A stretch of DNA of 17,978 nucleotides from positions 4,472,486-4,490,463 of the forward strand of contig LSYV01000003.1 of the NCBI GenBank assembly GCA_001584585.1. The letters are read 5' to 3'. The stretch comes from Gonium pectorale. Its lineage: Eukaryota; Chlorophyta; Chlorophyceae; Chlamydomonadales; Volvocaceae. This document shows, in pieces, positions 1-8,200 of this stretch. The notes under the pieces are model-generated. The model did not search any database and was not told the DNA's origin. It saw only the letters and a program-made list of their open reading frames with translations. The translations under genes and the position numbers were made by a program. The number at the start of each line of letters is the position of its first letter. Position 1 is the first letter of the stretch.

Positions 1-377
1 GACGGGGACAGGGAAGAGGGAGTGCGTCAGCCGTGCGCTAGCCCCTCACTCCTGTCGCGCTCTTGCCCGCCCTGCACCTGTATCGTCGGCATGGGCACCG
101 GACACGGGCATGCGGCGGCGTGCGTCCATTTGCCAATGGGGGAGCTGGCGGCTGTGGTGCTCGGGGGGCATGTACACCACCTGGCATGGACGAGTGCTCG
201 GTTTCGCCCTCGCCCACTCCTACTTCATTTGCGCCAAGCTCCCCATGTAGCAGGTCATCCTGCCCCCCACCCCCTGCTACGGGCAACAAGAGAACGCCTT
301 TCCCTACTGCTGACCCGCGCGCAACGCCGCTGTCTTCACACACTGCGGCCCCTCCCCCCACTCCCCCACTCCTCCAG
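1..377 (+). other. Probable intron at the left edge, upstream of the first visible cyclase exon
   Basis: No frame in this stretch continues the protein read from position 378, and it ends in a pyrimidine-rich tract followed by CAG at 375-377, a good 3' splice acceptor. I read it as the downstream part of an intron whose donor lies outside the window. The open frames seen here on both strands are Pro/Arg/Cys-rich and have no family resemblance. A 17-base motif at 28-44 recurs once at 1307-1323 in another intron of the same gene. Confidence 0.6.
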
Positions 378-2918
378 GGCGGCATGGTGCTGTTGAGCAG
401 TGCGACGCTGGAGCAGCTGGCCCGGCCCGGTGGCGGCTCCGCGCCCGCCCCTGCGCCCGCCTCCCGCGACGTGGCGCACCTGCTGCTGCACATGGGGCTG
501 CACGTAACCAAGGCGGGCCCCGATCCTGTGGCGCTGTACATGGTACGCGGATGGAGCCCTCACCCTGCCGAAGCCTGCCGGGCCCGGTCCGGCCTGGCCT
601 GTTGATCGCTCTACAACTTATTGCACTCTCCAAGCCCCTCCGCCGCCCTACTCCCACCCACCCCCTGCACTTCCGCCTGCGTCACTTGCCCCCAGGCCGA
701 GAGTCGGGAGCTGCTGCCCCGCCTGGCGTTGCTGGGTCCGCAGCCGTCCGACTGGGTGCGCAGCTCGGAGCAGCTGGAGCCCGCGGTACTGGACGCGCCC
801 ATGGGGGAGGTCACGCTGGCGGCCGTGACGGTGGTGGGGCTGCCCACCCTCATGGCCTGGGACAAGGTAGGAGGCACGCGGTGATCTTATGGTCTTCTGA
901 GCACCATCAATTGCAGGCCCGTAAGGGGTCTTATGAGTGTTGCATCCATGCGTCGCTGGCCGGCGGGCATGCTGTTGGTGACTCCGCTATGGCTCCCTGC
1001 CCCGCCCCGTGGACGCCCTTCCCCCAGGCCGTGACCGAGGAGGCGCTAGCCACCTTTCGGCGCGTGGCGGTGACGGACTGCCTGTGGCGGGTGGGCGGCC
1101 ACCTGGTGGAGGAGGGGCAGGGCAGGCTGCTGGCGGCGTTTGGGCACCCCTACGACGCAATCCGGTGAGCGACAGAGACACACTCGGCTTGCAGGGAAGG
1201 GGAGGGCTGAAGGAGAGGCAGTGGGAGGGGAGCAGACGACAGAGTGAGGGCGCGGGGGCCTTGCTGGTCGATGAGGATGCACAAGGCCAGTCGGACGGAT
1301 GTCGGCCAGCCGTGTGCTAGCCCGGCCGCTGGCAGATGTAGACTGCGCCACTCCGAGCCCTCGTACACGTCTTTTGCTGCGCCCCATGCAGCGTCGTGCT
1401 GTCCCTGTGCTGCGGACCGGGACACCCGGACCAGGGCCTGCCTCCCTAACCCTGCCTCGATCCGTCGTGCTTTTCTCGGACTACGTCCAACCCTGCCCAT
1501 GCGCGCCGGCCCGCTTGCCCGCAGCTGGGTCACCACCTGCGAGCCGGCGCTCAAGGCCGCAGACTGGAGTACGGCCCTGCTGGAGCACGAGCTGGCGGAG
1601 GAGGTGGCGGCAGGGGGCTCCGGACCCGGGAGCGCGGAGGGCGGCGAAGCAGGTGAATGGGGGCCCGGAGGAGGAGGCCGTCACAGGCTGTGATGCAGCA
1701 GGCGGACTGGAGCGGGAGAACCCATTGAAGAGGGGCAGGTGGGGTTGCGGCTGGCATGGACGGCTAGACAGGCCTTGGGTGCTGCCTGGCTGCGCCGCCG
1801 AAGGCTCTCTTGAAGCCGCGAAAGGCTGATGCGGTGCCACTCGCCCGCGCGCCAGAACGCCCTGCTCTCACCAGGCAGGACCCCAGCGGAGACCGACGGA
1901 CGAGCGGCGCGCTCGGGTGTACGGGTGTACGCCGCCGCGTGCGCCCTCTCTTCCAACTCGATTGACCGGTCGCAGCCGCGCACACACACACGCCCGCACT
2001 GAGCTCCCCGCCCCTGGTGCTGCCCCCGCCCCCGCCCCGCGCAGCCTCCGGCCGGCACATGGCGGACGACGGCGCGGACCCCGATCCGTCGCGCCTGGTG
2101 TTCCGCGGTCTGCGCATCAAGGCGGCGGTGGACTGTGGCTCGGTGCGCAGCGACCTGCAGCCCAGCACCGGCCGGATGACCTACCGGGGCGGGCTGGGCG
2201 GGGCGGTGCAGCGGATCATTGCGCACATCACCACTGGCCAGGTGCGTGCGGGTTGTGGGCCTGGCAGGACGACGGGGAGTAGGAGGGGGAAGAGGAGGAA
2301 GAGGAGGAATGGTGCGAAGGCCGGGAGGGCCCAGGGACGGGGAGCCCCACCTCGAGCCCACCGCATGCGCCACAAGGGGAGAGCCCAAAGAGTGGGCGAG
2401 GCCGGGGCGGGCGTGACGCGGCAGTAGGGTGTGCGCCGTGGGGGGTGCACGTGGAAGCAACTGGACGGCATGGGTTTCCTCATCTCCAGGCAGGGGCCAG
2501 GGAGGTGCCGTAGCCAATAGGGTCCACCAACAGCCGCGGGCGGTGCGGAAAGGGTGGTCGAGGCTTGATCTGACTTGAGGCCCTAGGCCGCAGTCCTGGA
2601 CTCGTGTCCCCATACGCCGTAGCTGACGCCGCCCGACAACGCCGCCAGGTGGTGTGCACAAGCCGCGCGTGGCACGGCTACACGGCCGCAGCGGAGCTCC
2701 TGGCGTCGACTGGGTCGCCTCCGCCGCCGGAGGGTGACGTGGCGGCCGCGCCGCTAGGCGTGCGCAGCCTGCGGGGAGCCCGGGACAAGGTGGAGCTGTG
2801 GAGCGTGTGGCTGGAGGCCGGGGACCTGGACGGCAGCGAGGCGGGGAGCTTATTTGGTTCGCAGGAGCTGGTGTTCCGCGGCGGCGCGCAACTGCTGAGC
2901 GAGGCGGCTGGGCCGTAA
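378..2918 (+). CDS. Class III adenylate/guanylate cyclase-like protein, C-terminal part (5' partial, 6 exons, probably catalytically degenerate)
   Basis: Exons: 378-542, 696-866, 1028-1164, 1525-1652, 2045-2241, 2649-2918 (TAA). All junctions are GT-AG and keep frame, giving 355 residues. Numbering from 378, residues 1-55 look like the end of a preceding cyclase-type domain (GGMVLL, then LYM). Residues 56-266 resemble one whole class III cyclase domain: VTVVGLPTLMAW (99-110), GGHLVEEGQGRLLAAF (135-150), LEHELAEEV, FRGLRIKAAVDCG (220-232), TGRMTYRGG (242-250) and QRI...TTGQVVCT. Residues 267-355 carry the usual closing strand (PLGVRSLRGARDKVELWSV). These are patterns of the large green-algal cyclase family. 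Key residues are altered: Thr100 sits where the first metal Asp is expected, no Asp occurs in 135-150, and Gly replaces the Asn of the VNxAxR helix, although Arg257 is kept. Cyclic nucleotide synthesis is therefore doubtful; a pseudo-enzyme or regulatory half is more likely. Upstream domains are not visible. Confidence 0.75.
1653..2044 (+). other. Intron of the cyclase-like gene
   Basis: GT donor at 1653 and CAG acceptor ending at 2044. It splits an Ala codon (G/CC) and keeps frame between the LEHELAEEV helix and the HMADDG segment. It contains short CA/CG-rich stretches (ACACACACAC near 1981-1990). The other long introns of this gene are 1165-1524 and 2242-2648; I see no genes in any of them. 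Confidence 0.7.
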
Positions 2919-3285
2919 CTCCACTGCCATGGCACCCATCCTAAGGGTGGAAGGTGCGGCCTGGAGATCTGGCTGCTAACGGCGCAGACCGGTGAGGAAT
3001 TGCACAGCAGGGTCGCGCAGCAGCCGATGTCACCATGCTATGTGTATGCGTTATGTGTATGTGCGTCACACGGAGAGTGATGCTGGGGTGGTTCGGTGTC
3101 GGGCGTCGAGCGGGGTGTGCTGTGGCTTGTTATCCAAGCACCAGTGTGCTTGCAGGCGTCAGACTGATGCGATTGCGAGCATTGCGTTCATCTCATCTGT
3201 CGCGGTGCGCTCTTTGAATGTGATCTGAGGCTGCGATGCGTGCTGGTAGCCGGGTAGATTGATCTATCACTGGCAATAACCATTC

Positions 3286-3315
3286 GGAGGCACCCATCAT
3301 GGAGGCACCCATCAT
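3286..3315. repeat. Perfect tandem duplication of a 15-mer
   Basis: GGAGGCACCCATCAT occurs at 3286-3300 and is repeated without a gap at 3301-3315. It lies in the presumed 3' UTR or spacer after the cyclase-like gene. It looks like a small slippage duplication. Confidence 0.9.
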
Positions 3316-4241
3316 TTTGCTGAAGAATGTGGAAATGTGGCGCATGTTGGCGCATGCGGCCGCGTCGGTGTTATTTGCTGGCAACCATGGCGGCCATGGC
3401 ATGGCATGCGTGCGATGACACTGTGTTTGCCGTACGGTGCCGGTCGCTCGGGGCTTCCTGGCACGGCGAGCTGCTCCGGTGCGGTGGGTTGGGGTGTATG
3501 ATTCTCAGGGTGCATTGTGCGACTGTGTGCGATTACCGCAGCGATTGCACGAGCAGGTGACCCGTGGGACGCTGTCTCTGTCTCTGTCTGGCACGGGCGT
3601 ATAAGCGTAGAAAGATGCACGGGCGGCGGAGCTTGCTTCCGCAAGTCCACGGTCGTGGGTCTCGGTCCAGTTTCCCTCCACACTGCGCCACAATGTTGGG
3701 CGCTGGTTGGTGGTTGCGAGCTGCCTCGGACGCGCCACCTCCCCTTCACTTTCAAGCCTCGAATGCGATGGCATGCAAAGGAAGCATGGAGCACAGCGCA
3801 GCCCGCTTCCTAGGCTGCACTGAAATGTTTATCCCGTTTGCGCGTTACCGTGGTCTGGCAGTCGTGGGGTGCCGGACCCGGCATATGGTCGCAGGTGTTG
3901 TTGACGGCCAATCTGAAGCCACACGCTCTCATTGTATGCTTGATTGAGGAAGAGGCAAATAACGATGGGATCGGCCAATGGCCAAGAATACTACAGAGGT
4001 ATAGATCATGACAGGTGTTGGATCTGGGGGGCTATGGCAGTTGATTGCAAGGTAACCGCGTGTGTCCCCAGGCAATGTACGCCTATACCTTTTCGTTTCG
4101 TCGGCGTATGGCATGTGTGCCGTTCGAGCCGCCTTCCTGTATCAGTTCTAATTGTTGATACACATTGCACAAGACAGGAATGAGGACGACCGTTCACAGG
4201 GCAACCTTCCTTTCCAGGGTACGGTTGGTTGCAGGGCTCCG

Positions 4242-4620
4242 TGCCTCCATATCCCATGTTACGGTCAGGGGTGGGACCCCTTGGAACCCCCTCCGGGATC
4301 CTGAAGGGAACCAATGCTTTCCCCTGCAATCAACTCGCGCGCGCTTTGTTTCCCCTGCACGCGAATTTCTGCCGTAGTATGTGTGTAGCGGTATACTAGG
4401 GAAGGTATACACGTAACCGCTGTAGATGGCCCGGCATGAGGGGGCAGCGTGCAAATGACCTGTCAGCAAGCCCTGTGCATGGTGACGCCCATGCATTAGC
4501 GGCTAGCCTGGGCGTGTCTGTTACTCACCATCCTTACCGATGTTCGCCTCCGCCACCTGCCATGTTACGGTCAGGGGAGGGACCCCCCGGATCCTAACGG
4601 GAACTAACGTTTTCCCCTGC
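4242..4620 (+). repeat. Pair of imperfect direct repeats, about 75-85 bp each
   Basis: Copy A is 4242-4327 and copy B is 4546-4620, in the same orientation. They share CCATGTTACGGTCAGGGG, then GGGACCCC, GGATCCT, GGGAAC and a TTTCCCCTGC end. Copy B lacks about 9 bases after the GGGACCCC core. The core is partly palindromic (GGGGT/ACCCC in copy A). Both copies lie upstream of the gene that starts at 5007. They could be remnants of a dispersed repeat or non-autonomous element, or a duplicated regulatory block; I do not recognise the family. Confidence 0.8.
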
Positions 4621-4673
4621 CCATTTCACCTGCCCATCTCTACCATCAATGCCGCTTTGTTGGTCAGGCTCAC

Positions 4674-4726
4674 CCCCGAGTCGGGCCTTCGGACCTCGGG
4701 GACGGAGGCGCTCGGGGCGGCCCGAC
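4674..4726. repeat. Inverted-repeat cluster
   Basis: CCCCGAG (4674-4680) can pair with CTCGGGG at 4695-4701 or with the second CTCGGGG at 4711-4717. GTCGGGCC (4680-4687) can pair with GGCCCGAC (4719-4726). These are alternative, mutually exclusive hairpins just after repeat copy B. No tRNA-like fold was seen. Confidence 0.5.
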
Positions 4727-4764
4727 TGCAACAGAGTAGCTCAAGGAAGGTTCCCGTTTCAGTT

Positions 4765-5006
4765 GGCCAACTGTAAGTCCCAAGTCAAACCCTGTGCTGA
4801 CACGAGTCTTGGCTTCTAGGGCAACTTGCGTCTATATCGGGAACATAAAAAGCTGTTGCCACCGTAATCGGGTTCTATGCGTTGTCATCTTGACAAACGG
4901 GCAGGCAATCGACCAAATCGCCCATTGTTGTAATCAGACCGTTTGATTGGCCGGCGTACATCCAGAGGCCAAAGTTTTTTTATCACGACCGGTTTAGAGG
5001 GCAGCC
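4765..5006 (+). promoter_or_regulatory. Presumed promoter and 5' leader of the AAA+/iron-sulfur gene
   Basis: GC drops in this stretch, as often seen upstream of algal genes. An inverted CCAAT-type motif (ATTGG, 4946-4950) and a T run (4975-4981) are present, but no convincing TATA box at a measurable distance from a known start. TGTAA occurs twice in the region (near 4765-4775 and 4928-4934). An in-frame TAG at 4995-4997 shows that the reading frame cannot extend upstream of 5007 without splicing. Confidence 0.35.
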
Positions 5007-5201
5007 ATGATGGCTGCACGAAGTCCTATTCCTCGACACAGCGCGCCCATTGAGGCACGTACACGGTTGTGCAGCATGCCAGTACGCGTGGCGGGTACTG
5101 CTCTTCGAGCAAACCCGGCGTTTCAGGCGCCCAAGCAACACGCCGTGAAACCCATGAAGCTGCTCCGGCTGCCGCGCATGCCACCAGTGCTGGCATCTGC
5201 C
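5007..5201 (+). other. Predicted chloroplast transit peptide coding segment
   Basis: The first roughly 65 residues of the AAA+/iron-sulfur protein contain many Arg, Ala, Pro, Ser and Lys residues and only one acidic residue (Glu17). They end near VLASADS, which could hold a processing site. The segment precedes the conserved RKRARTLAPYL region and has no counterpart in the bacterial domain pattern. Plastid rather than mitochondrial targeting is inferred from the apparently cyanobacterial-type membrane module. Confidence 0.55.
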
Positions 5202-8200
5202 GACTCAGCCACTGGCACACCGGGGCGCAACGATGCGGTCGACCCCGTGGCGTCGCGGCTGGCGGAGCTGGAAGCTGAGGGGGAGGTGGGCGGGACGTGG
5301 GGGTATGATCGCACGGCCTCAGCAAGTGGCGCCCTAGCGGCCTCTCGTCCGGCATGCCCCAACCGTCACAAACGCCCTCCCCCCGCAGCTTGCCCGCAAG
5401 CGTGCCCGCACGCTGGCACCCTACCTGGTGGCGGCACCCAAGCGGGGCATCATCGGCAACTCCAAGTACGCGGACCGGCTGCGGCGCCAGGTGGTGGAGG
5501 CGGCACGGGACAAGAGCAGGTTGGCGAGGAGGCAGGGTGTTGGGAGGGGCTGCGAGGGCCCAAGAGCACTGGCAAAGCCGGGGATTAGGGTTCGTGCAAT
5601 GCTGGTTGGAGAGGGGGCGGGCGCACGAAGAGCAGCGCGTAGCGGACCCGGTGCGGGGTGTGTGTGTGTCGGTGTCATTGGGAGGCGGGACGGCTGGCCG
5701 GAGGCCTGAATGTGCACAAAGGACTGCAAGCGGGTGCGGGCGGCCATTGGGGCTCCCAAACCCCCTCCGCAAAGTGCCTACTGCTGCTGCTGCCTGCTGC
5801 TACTTGCTCTACTCCTGCCAGGCGCCCCGTGCTGATCTTCGGCGAGCCGGGCCTCGAGAAGACCAACGTGGCGGCGCTCATCCACTTCGGGGGGCCCAGC
5901 CGCACCACGCCCATGGCGCACCTGGACTGCTCCCGCCTGGACGCCAGCGGGGTGGAGCTGTTCGGGCGGGGCGACAAGGCGGGGCTGCTGGAGGCGCTGG
6001 GCGAGGGCACGCTGCTGCTGCAGAACGTGCACAAGGTGGGGTGCCGTACGTATTGTACGCCTTGTGCATGTGCCCTTTGCACGCGGCAGCAACCGAAAAT
6101 GGGCTGCCGGCGTCAGTCGAGAGGGCATACAGGCGGCAGGGAGGACTAGTTCAAGGGGGGGCGCTTGCATACGGGAGCGCGTGGGGATCCCTGGGGTGTT
6201 CCACCGGGCTTCGGCCAACCCACCACCGCTCCCTGCCCCTCGCTCCGTCCCCTCGCGGCCTGTACGTTGGTGCCTCGCCGCCTGTGTGTCTCGGCAATGC
6301 ATATCCAATGGATAACCTCCCTGGCTCTGGGCCCCCACGGCCTGCAGATGCCCCCCTCCCTGCTGCCCCAACTCATCCGCCTGTGCGGCGAGGGGACGTA
6401 CCAGCCGACGGCCATCGGCGGTTCGCCCGGGAGCAGCGAGCAGCCGCAGCTGCTTCGGGCCCAGTGCCGCGTCATCCTGACCGCCGCCCGCCAGGTGTGT
6501 TGGGGTTGAGCCGCGATGCGTGCACGAGATTTATGCGGCCGACTCATGGATGCAAACGCCAATGTGTCAGCCCTCCGGAGGGTACTTAGAGATGGCGACA
6601 TGGGAGAGCGCTCAACCGCGGACGCTGCCGGCCCCAAGTCTGAACCGCTGCCTCTCCCGCCCCGGCTCCCGCTACTTGCGCCGCCAGGTTTCTCAGCTCG
6701 ACAAGGTGGCGGCGACCATCAAGGTTGGGTGAACGGCTGCAAGGGAGGAGAGTTTGGAATGCATGTGAATGGTTCGGGAGTTTCGGATGCAGCGACAGGT
6801 GGAGGGGGATGTGTGAGTCTGTTTGCGGTGCATGTCTTCAGGTTTGCAGCACGTGACGGGTGTGAAAGCCGTTGGCTTGGCAGGTCCCATACCGACACCT
6901 CGCGGCCGCCTTCCATCCCCACCCGCATGGGACCGGTCGGCGCCCATGCTGGATGAAGGAACCCCCCACTTGGCGCTTGGGGTTTGCCCACACAACCCAG
7001 TGTTGTCTCATTTTCTGGTGCTGTACCCATGGCCCATTCTTGCTGCTGGCTCCGCCCGCTGTCAACCCCTCTCCCCACGTCAACGCATGCGCCCCGGAGT
7101 TCCCGCGCTGACAGTGCTCCCCAACCTCACCAACCTACTCCTCCTCTGCCGCAGGTGCCGCCGCTGCGGCTGCGCCCCTCGGACATCAAGGACCTGCAGC
7201 GGTACTTTGTCCGGGAGCTGGCGCGACGCAGCGCGGGCGGCCCTGGGAGCGGGCCCTCTCCGCGGGTGGACCTGACTCCCGCCGCCCTGCGCCAGCTGGA
7301 GAGCTACGGCTGGCCCGGCAACATCACGGTGAGGGGCGAGCGGGGCCTGGACAGCATAATGACCGGCTCTGCTGCCCACAGGCGCATGGAATGGGTTGGG
7401 AAAAGGGGTGAGCTTCGAGTGGGGGCGGCAGCCGTGCGCGAGGGCTCTAGCCATCCAGCTGCATCACCTCCCGGATCGTGCCGAGCACGTCACAGCCCTC
7501 ACATGCCGCGGCTGCGCTCGAGCGTGTATGCCTCACGCGGCCCCGCCGGCAGGGACGCTCAGCTCCCAACCGCATGTCACCCCCGAGCTGCTAGTGAGAA
7601 TGCCTTTCAATCCGCTGATCCCCATCCGCTTGGGCCCACGGTGCCCCTGGCTGTCCCCGCTTCCCCAACTACGGTATCCTTCCGCCTCGACATGCACGCC
7701 CCGCAGGAGGTGGCGCTGGTCGTGGAGCGCGCAGTGCTGCAGGCCGGGGAGGCGGCAGCGGAGCAGGGCGCGCAGCTGACGGAGGACGTGTTCTGGTTCG
7801 CCAAGCAGGTGTGCGCCCATGGGCTGGGCCGGATCCGAATGCGGAGGGCGGCTGGCGCACAGGTGTACACAGGGGCTGCGGCATCCCCCCTCTACCATTC
7901 TCTGCCATCCCCGGCCACACTACGCCGCCTGGCGCCCGCCCCAGTCACCGCCGCCATGCCCCTCCCATGCCCCTCTCCACCCTCGCCCCTCGCCCCTCAG
8001 GCCAAGGACCGCTTCCGCCTCAACCTGCTGGCAGCGTACCCGCCCCTGCGCCAGCTGCTGCGGTCGGGCCTGTGGCCAAACGCCATCAACTTCGGGTGTG
8101 GCCACCACGCGCCAAGGGGGCCAGAGCTTATCCAGGCATCCGGGATAGGGAGGGCGGCGCCTGGTGCTTGGGAACAGAGCAGCTCCGTAACGGTGCATGG

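Larger units (their letters stand above)
2919..4764. other. Intergenic spacer, including the presumed 3' UTR of the cyclase-like gene
   Basis: There is no supported coding region: open frames are short, lack GC-rich third positions, and no translation resembles a known family. GC is lower than in the exons. The stretch holds TG-rich sequence (3040-3070), a CTGTCT run near 3570-3590, a tandem 15-mer (3286-3315) and two copies of an imperfect direct repeat (4242-4327 and 4546-4620). I could not find the TGTAA polyadenylation signal typical of green algae between the stop at 2918 and about 4760. Confidence 0.6.

Noticed and set aside
1681..2661. Minus-strand open frame of 326 codons
   Set aside because: It is antisense to cyclase exon 5 and the flanking introns, with low-complexity composition; the plus-strand motifs are convincing.
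4674..4760. Possible tRNA or small structured RNA from the inverted repeats
   Set aside because: The pairing segments do not form a cloverleaf, and no T-loop or D-loop consensus is seen.
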